A stretch of 46,382 nucleotides of DNA from Falsibacillus pallidus (lineage in GTDB: Bacteria; Bacillota; Bacilli; Bacillales; DSM-25281), in contig NZ_QQAY01000021.1 of the NCBI RefSeq assembly GCF_003350505.1, forward strand, positions 1 through 46,382, given 5' to 3'. A program made the position numbers and the translations under genes. Every line of letters begins with the position of its first letter. Position 1 is the stretch's first letter. Below are positions 17,178 through 25,086 of this stretch, one piece after another. A model generated the notes under the pieces. That model saw nothing but the letters and a program-made list of their open reading frames with translations, did no database searches and was not told the DNA's origin.

Positions 17178-19052
17178 ATGATATGTTGTTTCCCTACTTT
17201 GTATGACGATGAAATGTTATTTAGTGTAATCGCTAGGTATCACAAATATTCTGGTAATGAAAATCCTAAGCATACTTCAAATGAAATTTTTGGAATGAAA
17301 ACTATCTGTGCCACTACTGTTTTACCTGCAAATTTGAATCAGTTTTCTCAAAGGATTCCTGACAATAATAAGTACACTCCAGATCAAATAATAGAAAATC
17401 ATACATTATTTCCTTATTATTCACCTTTTATTCCGGAGGATAGATATTTGGAATTAGTAAGAAGAATGAGGGAAGAAAATGGGGCTTCACTTTATATGAA
17501 ACTCGGAAGGGTATCGAGTAATATTAAAAGTAATGACTATCTTAAATACTGTTCTCAATGTGTTGATGAAGAATTAAACAATAATGGAGAAGCTTATTGG
17601 CATCGCACTCATCAAGTAGAAGGGGTTAAAATTTGCTCTAAGCATCTAACTGAATTGAATGACTCTAATGTCTTTTTTTCGGATAGAAAACATAAACATG
17701 CATTTATTCCTCTTGAAACAATAAATAGTAGTAAATGCAATTCAACAGAAGTAATTCCAAAGAGCGAATATAAACATCATATATTTATTGCAGAACAGAC
17801 ATACTTCCTCTTGAACAACAATATTAAACCCTTGAAATCAATAAAAATACAAAATTATTATCTGGTAAAACTTAAAGAACTAGGGTTGGTATCAGTAGGG
17901 GAAAGAATTAGATGGAAAGAATTGATTCCTCAATTCAATGACTACTATGGAAAAGAATTTCTTCAGTCTCTAAACTGCTATGTTGAATTAGATAAAAAAG
18001 ATAACTGGTTACATAAGCTATTAAGAAAGTCTGAATTAAGTTGTCATCCACTGAGACACATTTTATTCTTGGGGTTTTTAGGTGAAACCATTCATAAAAT
18101 GGTTAGTAATATTGACCAAGCTTCATATTTCCCGTTTGGTAGAGGTCCTTGGTTATGCTTAAATAGAGCAGCTCCACATTTCAGAGAACCAATTATTAAT
18201 TCCTGCTCAATAACTAGGGATTATAAATCGGGTGACCCCGTAGGGACATTTACTTGTTCATGCGGGTTTGTTTATTCTAGAAAAGGACCAGATAAAACCG
18301 AGGGAGATCAATATAAAATTGGTCGCATAAAATGCTTTGGTTCTATTTGGGAGGAGAAAGCAAAAGAGTTGAAACAAAGTGGTTTTTCATTACGCAATGT
18401 AGCAAACATACTTGGAGTAGATTCCAAAACTGTAAAAAAGCATTTAACCGGAAAATTGGAGAATATGCCATACGAAAAATCTACTCTACAAGAAGAGAGA
18501 AAACAAAGTTACAGATCTCAATGGACTAAATTAATGTCAATAAATAAAGAATCTTCAATTACTGAACTTCGTCATAGAGATCCTAAAACTTATATGTGGT
18601 TATATCGTAATGATAAAGAATGGTTAATAAAGCATTCTTGCATAGATATAAAGAAGAATACAAAAAACTCATGCTTAAGGATTGATTGGGAAAAAAGAGA
18701 TGCAGAGATGTCAGTAAAGGTAGAACCAGTTGTAGGAGAAATTTTAAAAGAAAGATATCCATTCGTAAAAGTAACTAAAAACGAGATTTTTAGAAGATTA
18801 AATGAATCTACATGTTTTTCTAAAAATCTCAACAAGCTTCCTTTAACTCAAGAAGCTCTTAATCAGAGTTTAGAAACGACAGAACAATTTCAAATAAGAA
18901 GAATTAAATGCGTAGTAGCAGAAATGAGAAAGACTCATGGTTCTATAAAAGTATGGAAAGTTATTCGATCTGCTGGACTGAAATCAGTGTATGTTGATAA
19001 GTTAAAATCAGAAATTACTGAAGAGATTGAGGGATTAAAGAAAAAATGTTGA
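17178..19052 (+). CDS. tniQ: TniQ/TnsD-family target selector 2
   Basis: Second TnsD-like protein (624 residues) right after the first. The CCCH zinc site is C125, C128, C153, H156 within YCSQCVDEELNNNGEAYWHRTHQ, a sequence very close in style to glmS-targeting TnsD proteins; the extra C-x2-C of the first protein is missing. A zinc ribbon-like region (FTCSCGF, about 355) and a helix-turn-helix (SLRNVANILGVDSKTVKKHL, about 395-415) follow. The C-terminal regions of the two proteins share blocks such as YMWLYRNDKEWL / YGWLKRYDKEWL, so they are ancient paralogues. Its stop codon lies within the operator of the next operon. Two selectors suggest two target pathways. Confidence 0.9.
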   Translation: MICCFPTLYDDEMLFSVIARYHKYSGNENPKHTSNEIFGMKTICATTVLPANLNQFSQRIPDNNKYTPDQIIENHTLFPYYSPFIPEDRYLELVRRMREENGASLYMKLGRVSSNIKSNDYLKYCSQCVDEELNNNGEAYWHRTHQVEGVKICSKHLTELNDSNVFFSDRKHKHAFIPLETINSSKCNSTEVIPKSEYKHHIFIAEQTYFLLNNNIKPLKSIKIQNYYLVKLKELGLVSVGERIRWKELIPQFNDYYGKEFLQSLNCYVELDKKDNWLHKLLRKSELSCHPLRHILFLGFLGETIHKMVSNIDQASYFPFGRGPWLCLNRAAPHFREPIINSCSITRDYKSGDPVGTFTCSCGFVYSRKGPDKTEGDQYKIGRIKCFGSIWEEKAKELKQSGFSLRNVANILGVDSKTVKKHLTGKLENMPYEKSTLQEERKQSYRSQWTKLMSINKESSITELRHRDPKTYMWLYRNDKEWLIKHSCIDIKKNTKNSCLRIDWEKRDAEMSVKVEPVVGEILKERYPFVKVTKNEIFRRLNESTCFSKNLNKLPLTQEALNQSLETTEQFQIRRIKCVVAEMRKTHGSIKVWKVIRSAGLKSVYVDKLKSEITEEIEGLKKKC

Positions 19053-19067
19053 CATTTTACTCAACAC
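19047..19067. promoter_or_regulatory. Operator-like inverted repeat before the XRE gene
   Basis: TGTTGA - 8 nt - TCAACAC. It overlaps a promoter-like TTGACA (19049-19054) with TAAGTT 18 bp downstream. The same two half-sites with the same 8-nt spacing recur at 20097-20117. Confidence 0.75.
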
Positions 19068-19101
19068 CGTGGTAAGTTCTTTTTAGAAAGGGTGGGAAAA
19101 T

Positions 19102-19434
19102 ATGAGTGAATTCGGCAATCTGCTAAAATCACTTCGTAGGGAACACAAAATCACACAACGTCGATTAGCTGAACTCATTGGGATAGATTTTACTTATATT
19201 AGTAAAATTGAAAATGGCTCCATGGAACCACCAGCTGAAGATAAAATAATAAAAATGGCTGAACTATTCGAAGAAAATCCTGAAGCAATGCTATTAGCAG
19301 CCAAGAAGGTACCAAGTACCTTCCGGAAGACGATAACAGAAAATAAGAACGTTCCAATGTTTTTACGAAGTGCAGATAGGTTGACCCAAGAACAATGGGA
19401 GAGAATAAAAAAAGTAGTGGACGAGGAGGAGTGA
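19102..19434 (+). CDS. XRE-family transcriptional regulator
   Basis: A 110-residue Cro/C1-type repressor. The helix-turn-helix is textbook: ITQRRLAELIGIDFTYISKIENGSMEPP at residues about 17-45. The C-terminal tail has an SADRLTQEQWERIKKVV helix likely for dimerisation or contact with the peptidase. AAAGGGTGGG precedes the ATG. The ImmA-type peptidase gene follows at 4 bp, a pairing known from ICEBs1 (ImmR/ImmA), where the peptidase cleaves the repressor after a signal. The inverted repeat in its own promoter suggests autoregulation and control of the ubiquitin-like operon. Confidence 0.9.
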   Translation: MSEFGNLLKSLRREHKITQRRLAELIGIDFTYISKIENGSMEPPAEDKIIKMAELFEENPEAMLLAAKKVPSTFRKTITENKNVPMFLRSADRLTQEQWERIKKVVDEEE

Positions 19435-19438
19435 AAAT

Positions 19439-20080
19439 TTGCGGTTTATTACAATTGATGAAATGGAAGTTATTACACAAAAAATCTTAAATGACTATGG
19501 TTTTGAAGTTCATACTAACGGTCTTGTTCCTGTTCCAATTGAGGAAATAATAGAATTTCATTACGAACTCAGTATTTTGTGGGAGGATATCAGCTATTTA
19601 AAGTCTGATGGAATTGTAATGGCCGCAATTTATCCAAATGAGAAAACTATTGTAATGAATGAATCTCAAAAGGATTTATTTAAAGAAAAAATAGGAACAA
19701 GAAATTTTACATTTGCACATGAGTTAGGGCATTGGGTTTTACATGCATCAGATGAGTCCCAATTATGTTTAGAATTAGAAACAAATAAAAAGGTTTTTTA
19801 TTGTAGGAGTAAATCTAGAAAGCCACCTGAGGAGTTCCAGGCAGACCTGTTTGCTGGGTGTATATTAATGCCGAAACCCATTATAGAGTCATTTTTAAAT
19901 GAAATAAAGAGAGAAAGAACTGTTAATTGGCAAGATTTATATTGGCTAAAAGATGAGTTAGACGTTTCGATTACTGCTCTTAAAGTACGTATCGAACAAT
20001 TGAGGTTATTACATTTTGATAATAAGACAATATATAACTCTCCCGAGGAAGCAATGGGACAAATGAGTTTTAATATATAA
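19439..20080 (+). CDS. ImmA/IrrE-family metallopeptidase
   Basis: A 213-residue zinc peptidase of the ImmA/IrrE (COG2856) type. The HExxH motif is at H94-H98 (FTFAHELGHWVLH) and the third zinc-ligand region appears as PEEFQADLFAGCILMP near residue 130, as in the family. Members cleave partner XRE repressors and so turn on silent genes. The start is a TTG at 19439, with GGAGGAG in the end of the preceding gene as ribosome binding site, so the two genes are translated together. Inference: it releases repression of the adjacent ubiquitin-like operon. Confidence 0.9.
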   Translation: MRFITIDEMEVITQKILNDYGFEVHTNGLVPVPIEEIIEFHYELSILWEDISYLKSDGIVMAAIYPNEKTIVMNESQKDLFKEKIGTRNFTFAHELGHWVLHASDESQLCLELETNKKVFYCRSKSRKPPEEFQADLFAGCILMPKPIIESFLNEIKRERTVNWQDLYWLKDELDVSITALKVRIEQLRLLHFDNKTIYNSPEEAMGQMSFNI

Positions 20081-20085
20081 TTTTT

Positions 20086-20117
20086 TTTACATTAAATGTT
20101 GAGTTGATTATCAACAC
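20086..20117. promoter_or_regulatory. Promoter with operator before the ubiquitin-like operon
   Basis: TTTACA (20086-20091) and TATCAA (20109-20114) are 17 bp apart. The operator TGTTGA - 8 nt - TCAACAC (20097-20117) covers the spacer and -10, so a bound repressor would block the polymerase. Confidence 0.7.
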
Positions 20118-20137
20118 AACAAATAGGAGGTGTGGCT

Positions 20138-20284
20138 ATGGCTAAAAATGGTGTTCTCGGAAAGAGTCGAATTGGTGCTATAAAAAATAGAACCCAGCTC
20201 ATATGGCCAAATGGCAATTGGATTAAAAGAGACTCAGCTACCGGCAGGATTATAGATCAGAACAAGTGGCTAGAAACCCTTTAA
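20138..20284 (+). CDS. Small basic protein of the ubiquitin-like operon
   Basis: A 48-residue ORF with a perfect AGGAGGT site 5 nt before its ATG. It has the pattern KNRTQLIWPNGNWIKRDSATGRIID, which resembles a small family I remember as unnamed proteins with the motif R-S/T-Q ... W-x-K-R-D-x-x-T-G-R. It is the first gene after the operator, 41 bp before the Ub-like gene, and very likely belongs to the operon. Function unknown; a conjugation substrate or a small regulator are open possibilities. Confidence 0.65.
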   Translation: MAKNGVLGKSRIGAIKNRTQLIWPNGNWIKRDSATGRIIDQNKWLETL

Positions 20285-20325
20285 GAGTATTCGTAAGGAA
20301 AAATAATTCGGAGAGGAAGTTATCT

Positions 20326-20571
20326 ATGAAAAAATTAATAACCGTAATAATTAATGGAGAACCAAGGGAAATTGAAAAGCGGAAATTTACCTTCCAAGAT
20401 GTAGTAAGACTTGCGTACGGAAACTATGATGAATCGCAGAAGTCTTATACGATGATTGTAACTTTGAAAAATGACCAAGGTGAAAAACATAAAAGGGAAT
20501 ACTCTTTTGGGGATGAAATTAATATGAAAGAAGGGATGAGGATAAATGTCGATTCCACTAATAGATCATAA
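20326..20571 (+). CDS. Ubiquitin-like (multiubiquitin family) protein
   Basis: A single beta-grasp-like domain of 81 residues: ITVIINGEPREIEKRKFTFQDVVRLAYG is the typical first hairpin and helix of the bacterial Multi_ubiq type, followed by YTMIVTLKND and the ending INMKEGMRINVDSTNRS. It does not end in Gly-Gly but in Ser. I choose the ATG at 20326 with AGAGGAAG upstream; an in-frame start at 20266 would overlap the preceding small gene and has no site. It overlaps the E1-like gene by 26 bp. Proposed role: modifier activated by the neighbouring ThiF protein. Family assignment rests on pattern recall. Confidence 0.7.
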   Translation: MKKLITVIINGEPREIEKRKFTFQDVVRLAYGNYDESQKSYTMIVTLKNDQGEKHKREYSFGDEINMKEGMRINVDSTNRS

Positions 20572-21712
20572 CACCGACTTAAAAAAGCTAAAAGTCGAAG
20601 GATATAATGTTTTAATTATTAATAGTAACTTAGTGATCAAAGGGGTTCCTTACGTAAATAAGGAAAAGAAAATTTTATTTGGTACCATTTATTGCCCATT
20701 AACATTGTCCGGAGATATGACAGTACCACCACAAGATCATACAGTAAGATTTGTTGGTGAACATCCATGTGATCAGTTCGGAAACGAAGAGAAATCCTAC
20801 GTACACAGTCACCAAAGTAATACTTTGACTGGAGATATCATTGGTTCATACTATTTTTCTTCAAAACCTCAAAACGGAAGTTATTCTGACTTTTATACAA
20901 AGATGAAAAAGTATATTGATTTGTTGTCTGCACCTGCAAAGTCTATTGATTCAAGTGTTTCAGCACAAAACTTTGCATATGAAAATTATAACAATGATAG
21001 TGTGTTTAAATATCCTGATACAAATTCTGCAAGAGCTGGAGTTGCTCATTTATCTGAAAGACTGGGTGGTCAAAAAATAGCAATAGTAGGATTGGGCGGA
21101 ACAGGATCATTTGTTTTAGATTTTGTAATTAAAACTCCAGTTGCCCAAATCTCTATTTTCGATGGAGATGAAATGTATAATCACAATAGTTTTAGAATAC
21201 CTGGAGCAATGGATTTAGAAGAGCTGAAACTAAGGCCTAGTAAAGTTTCTTATTTGAAAAGAATGTATGACAAATTCCGAAATGGCATTACGGCCCACGA
21301 AGTATTTCTCGATGATTCTAATGTAAATCTATTATACGGACATGATTTTGTTTTCTTAGCAGTTGATCAAGCAACAGCCAAACAGCCAATAATCGATTAC
21401 CTCATAGCTTCTGGAATTCCATTTGTAGATTTAGGTATGGGAATAAGCTTAGTTCAAGATTCATTAAGGGGAGTGATAAGAAAAACACTTGTTACTCCTG
21501 ACAATAAATCGTATTTAAATAAAATTGCAATAGGGCAAGCAGCAGATGAAGATATATATGCAACAAACATTCAAATAGCAGAATTAAATGCATTGAATGC
21601 AGTTATGGGTGTAATTGCTTGGAAAAAGATGAATGGTATTTATTTAAGTGAGGATGCATTTATGCACTCTACTTTTATACTTGATGAAGAGGAAATAAAT
21701 AATGAGGCATGA
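20546..21712 (+). CDS. E1-like ThiF-family adenylyltransferase with N-terminal E2-like region
   Basis: A 388-residue protein. The C-terminal part (about 175-360) is a Rossmann-type ThiF/E1 domain: nucleotide loop IAIVGLGGTGS (about 176-186), IFDGDEMYNHNSFR (about 204-217) and FLAVDQATAKQ (about 270). It should adenylate the C terminus of the Ub-like protein. The only cysteines are C50 and C74 (EHPCDQFG) in the N-terminal 160 residues, which resemble the E2-like region fused to bacterial E1 proteins; the adenylation domain has none. H83 and H87 lie near C74 (VHSHQSN). The start codon overlaps the preceding gene, and the last codons overlap the next one. Confidence 0.87.
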   Translation: MSIPLIDHNTDLKKLKVEGYNVLIINSNLVIKGVPYVNKEKKILFGTIYCPLTLSGDMTVPPQDHTVRFVGEHPCDQFGNEEKSYVHSHQSNTLTGDIIGSYYFSSKPQNGSYSDFYTKMKKYIDLLSAPAKSIDSSVSAQNFAYENYNNDSVFKYPDTNSARAGVAHLSERLGGQKIAIVGLGGTGSFVLDFVIKTPVAQISIFDGDEMYNHNSFRIPGAMDLEELKLRPSKVSYLKRMYDKFRNGITAHEVFLDDSNVNLLYGHDFVFLAVDQATAKQPIIDYLIASGIPFVDLGMGISLVQDSLRGVIRKTLVTPDNKSYLNKIAIGQAADEDIYATNIQIAELNALNAVMGVIAWKKMNGIYLSEDAFMHSTFILDEEEINNEA

Positions 21713-22082
21713 ATTTGTTGATTTTATACCTTCTGAACTTGAAGAGAATGTCCTGTATATTTCCATTGAATATGATATTGCTAAACATAAGTGTGCTTGC
21801 GGGTGTGGGGCGGATATAGTGACTTCTCTCTCCCCTGCAAGATGGAAATTGACATATGATGGTGAAACTGTATCGCTGTATCCATCAATTGGAAACTGGA
21901 CTCATAAGTGCAAGTCCCACTACTTTATTACTAACAACAAAGTGATATGGGCAGAGAAAATGTCAGAACTCGCTATACGTAATGTCATAAAAAATGACCA
22001 AGTGGCAGTAAAAAGATATATCAAAAGTTCAATAAAGAAAGAAAATAAATTAATTAAATGGCTCAAAAAAAGATTGAAATGA
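21702..22082 (+). CDS. DUF6527-like zinc protein of the ubiquitin-like operon
   Basis: A 126-residue protein overlapping the E1-like gene by 11 bp. It has a cysteine cluster KCACGCG (C31, C33, C35) and, after a W-rich strand segment (RWKLTYDGETVSLYPSIGNW), C70 and H73, forming a plausible zinc site. Such proteins are regular neighbours of ThiF and Ub-like genes in bacteria, and I assign the DUF6527 name from memory. It ends with a basic tail. Possible roles are an adaptor or target-binding partner for conjugation; no catalytic site is evident. It is the last gene before a terminator. Confidence 0.7.
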   Translation: MRHEFVDFIPSELEENVLYISIEYDIAKHKCACGCGADIVTSLSPARWKLTYDGETVSLYPSIGNWTHKCKSHYFITNNKVIWAEKMSELAIRNVIKNDQVAVKRYIKSSIKKENKLIKWLKKRLK

Positions 22083-22120
22083 TTATGTTATTTACAATCT
22101 TAGAAATAATTAAAGGTACA

Positions 22121-22150
22121 CTTTCGTTTTTTAGGACGAAGGTTTTTTTT
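22121..22150 (+). terminator. Terminator of the ubiquitin-like operon
   Basis: Stem CTTTCGT/ACGAAGG followed by nine T residues. Confidence 0.88.
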
Positions 22151-22395
22151 TATTGCTAACGATTAATTTCTATTTATACTATGTTCTCACATTATAATTT
22201 CATTTTTACAATATTATTCTCAGTTCTCATCATTATGCCTACTTTTTTAAAACGCTGATTAAAGTAGATAGAATGTCTAACCGAACCTTGAAATAGGTAA
22301 CCCAAATATTTACATGAGTGATATAATTAAAATATACCAAAGTTACAATTGGGTTTTATGAATAAAGAAAGAAATTTAGGTGTTATGGGGGAACA
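22151..22395 (+). promoter_or_regulatory. Promoter region of the methyltransferase operon
   Basis: An extended -10 element TGATATAAT lies at 22319-22327 and is the best promoter candidate; no clear -35 is seen. The remainder is AT-rich without a gene. Confidence 0.5.
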
Positions 22396-25086
22396 ATGGA
22401 AATGGCAATCATTGATCTACAAGATAGAATTATCGAAATAGTTAACCGAGAAGATCAGTCAGATTTCTTATATGATTTACTCGATGTTTATGATATTCCA
22501 AAGGCTACTATTACACGTCTAAAAAACGGAAATCAGAACCTTACAAAAAGTCCAGGTGAAGTTCATTTAAAGAATAAGATCTGGTTTAAGCAAGCTAGGA
22601 AAGGAAACCTTTTTGACAGCTTTGTTGAAGTTGAAAAGCAAGTGGCCGAACTATCAGCAAAGCCACGTTACGTATTGGTTACTGATTTTGGCAGAATATT
22701 AGCGAAAGATACAAAGACACAGGAAGCGCTCGATATTAAGTTTGAAGATCTTCCTCAATATTTCGATTTCTTCCTAGCTTGGAAAGGGATTGAAAAAGTT
22801 GATTTTGAAAAAGAAAACCCAGCCGACATTAAAGCAGCCGAACGTTTTGCTCGCCTTTATGATGTACTTCGTAAAGAAAATAGCATCACTGAAAATTATA
22901 AAGGGATAGACTTGTTTCTTATCCGTTTGTTGTTCTGTTTTTTTGCTGAAGATACTGACATTTTCAAACGGAATAGTTTTACTAATCCTATTAAAACATT
23001 GACTGAAGAAGATGGGTCAGATTTAAATAAATTCTTTACTGATTTGTTCATTGTATTGGATAAGACTGAAAGAGAGGGTGTTCCTTCATATCTAAAAGAA
23101 TTTCCATTTGTAAACGGACAGTTGTTCACAGAACCGCATGAAGAATTAAAGTTTTCATCAAAATCCAGAAAATTAATCATTGAGTGCGGTGAATTGTTAA
23201 ATTGGGCAAAAATCAACCCTGATATTTTTGGTTCAATGATTCAAGCAGTGGCAACGGAAGAAAGTCGCAGTCATTTAGGGATGCATTATACGAGTGTTCC
23301 AAACATTATGAAAGTGATTAAACCATTGTTCCTGGACGAATTGTACGAGGCCTTTGAAAAGGCTTATGACAATATGGATAAGCTAAACCTTCTTTATGAG
23401 CGAATAGGAAAAATAAAATTTTTTGATCCAGCGTGTGGTTCAGGTAATTTTTTAATTATTACTTATAAAGAATTAAGACGATTAGAAATCAAAATCTTGT
23501 TAAGACAGAGGGAATTGTCAGAATATATTATGTATCTTCCATCTGTGACACTTGATCAATTTTATGGAATTGAGATTGATGATTTTGCACACGATGTTGC
23601 TAAGTTGTCACTTTGGATTGCTGAACATCAAATGAATATGGAGTTAGAAGAAATCTTTAACGATAAGGTTCGTGCTACTCTCCCTCTTCAATCCGCAGGT
23701 GAAATACGCTGTGCTAATGCCTTACGAGTGGATTGGAATGAAGTTTGTCCTTATACAAAAAATGAGGAAGTTTATATATTTGGTAACCCACCGTACTTAG
23801 GTTCTAAGAAACAAAACCCTAATCATAAAGAAGATCTTATGAGTGTATATGGACCAAAAAGTAATTATAAACAAGTCGACTATATTGCTGGCTGGTTTCA
23901 ATTGGCAGCGAATTATATTAAGGATGACCTGGTTCGAGTCGCTTTCGTTTCGACGAATTCTATTTGTCAAGGTGAGCAAGTTGAATTGATATGGAAACGC
24001 CTTCTAGAGAATACTCAAATATCTTTTGCTTATACCTCATTCAAATGGAACAACAATGCAAAAAAAAATGCCGGTGTTACTGTGATTGTTGTTGGATTGG
24101 ATTCGAGTGATAAAAACGTTAAGACTAAGAGACTATACATAGGAATGAATGAAAAGAGTGTGAAGCATATTACCCCATATTTGACTGAGGGAGAGGACAC
24201 AATAGTGTCTAAATTGGAGAAAAGTATTTCAGGGTTCCCTAAAATGGATTTTGGTAGTATGCCTCGTGATGGAGGGGGGTTAATCTTTTCTCCTGAGGAA
24301 AGAGAAAAAGTGATTGAGAGTTACCCTGAGTTGAATCCTTATATTTGGAGATATATCGGTGCTGATGAATTTATTAATAACACATTTAGATATTGTTTGT
24401 GGTTGAATTCTGAGACTTACGAAGAGATTAAAGACAATCCAATTGTTCGTGACAGGATGGAGATAGTTAGACAGGCTAGATTGTCTTCCAAAGCAAAGTC
24501 TACTCAAAATGCAGCCAAGACTCCTTATTCATTTGTTCAAAGAGGTCCAGAATATTTTTATTCAAAGGACGATAAAAGAATGAGTGTTATTGTTCCTGCA
24601 TTTAGTTCTGAAAATAGATTTTATGTGCCAATAGGTATAGAGAAATCCTCAACTATCCTTTCTAACAAAGTTTATGTAATTCCTAATGCTGAGATAAGCC
24701 TATTGGGAATTTTATCTTCAAGAATGCATATGACTTGGATGAGAGCTGTTGCCGGAAGGCTAGAGACGCGTTATGGATATTCATCTGGCATTGTGTATAA
24801 TACTTTTCCATTTCCAAGTATATCGACACGAAGAAAGCAAGAAATAGAAGCTGCTGCATTAGATATTTTAGATATTCGTGAAGAGCTTGGAGGAACTTTA
24901 GCAGAATTATATGATCAGGGAAAAATGCCAATGGATTTAAAATTAGCCCATGAAAAATTAGATAGTATTGTTGAACGAGCATATCGTCAAAAAGTTTTTG
25001 AAACTGATGAGGAACGATTAGAAGCACTACTTAAAATATATCAAGAAATGCTAAACAATAGGAGTAATCATGGAAAATATAATTGA
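22396..25086 (+). CDS. N6-adenine DNA methyltransferase, MmeI-like
   Basis: An 896-residue class I SAM-dependent DNA methyltransferase. SAM motif I is FFDPACGSGNFLI (about residues 342-354) and catalytic motif IV is GNPPY (about 462-466), indicating adenine-N6 methylation. The region before motif I (helical, GMHYTS near 295) and the long C-terminal target-recognition region with RPxFSSENRFYVP-like elements resemble the MmeI / type IIG architecture. The N-terminal 150 residues do not show the usual PD-ExK nuclease motif, so cleavage may depend on the following genes. Its end overlaps the helicase gene by 17 bp. GGGGGAA precedes the ATG. Confidence 0.85.
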   Translation: MEMAIIDLQDRIIEIVNREDQSDFLYDLLDVYDIPKATITRLKNGNQNLTKSPGEVHLKNKIWFKQARKGNLFDSFVEVEKQVAELSAKPRYVLVTDFGRILAKDTKTQEALDIKFEDLPQYFDFFLAWKGIEKVDFEKENPADIKAAERFARLYDVLRKENSITENYKGIDLFLIRLLFCFFAEDTDIFKRNSFTNPIKTLTEEDGSDLNKFFTDLFIVLDKTEREGVPSYLKEFPFVNGQLFTEPHEELKFSSKSRKLIIECGELLNWAKINPDIFGSMIQAVATEESRSHLGMHYTSVPNIMKVIKPLFLDELYEAFEKAYDNMDKLNLLYERIGKIKFFDPACGSGNFLIITYKELRRLEIKILLRQRELSEYIMYLPSVTLDQFYGIEIDDFAHDVAKLSLWIAEHQMNMELEEIFNDKVRATLPLQSAGEIRCANALRVDWNEVCPYTKNEEVYIFGNPPYLGSKKQNPNHKEDLMSVYGPKSNYKQVDYIAGWFQLAANYIKDDLVRVAFVSTNSICQGEQVELIWKRLLENTQISFAYTSFKWNNNAKKNAGVTVIVVGLDSSDKNVKTKRLYIGMNEKSVKHITPYLTEGEDTIVSKLEKSISGFPKMDFGSMPRDGGGLIFSPEEREKVIESYPELNPYIWRYIGADEFINNTFRYCLWLNSETYEEIKDNPIVRDRMEIVRQARLSSKAKSTQNAAKTPYSFVQRGPEYFYSKDDKRMSVIVPAFSSENRFYVPIGIEKSSTILSNKVYVIPNAEISLLGILSSRMHMTWMRAVAGRLETRYGYSSGIVYNTFPFPSISTRRKQEIEAAALDILDIREELGGTLAELYDQGKMPMDLKLAHEKLDSIVERAYRQKVFETDEERLEALLKIYQEMLNNRSNHGKYN

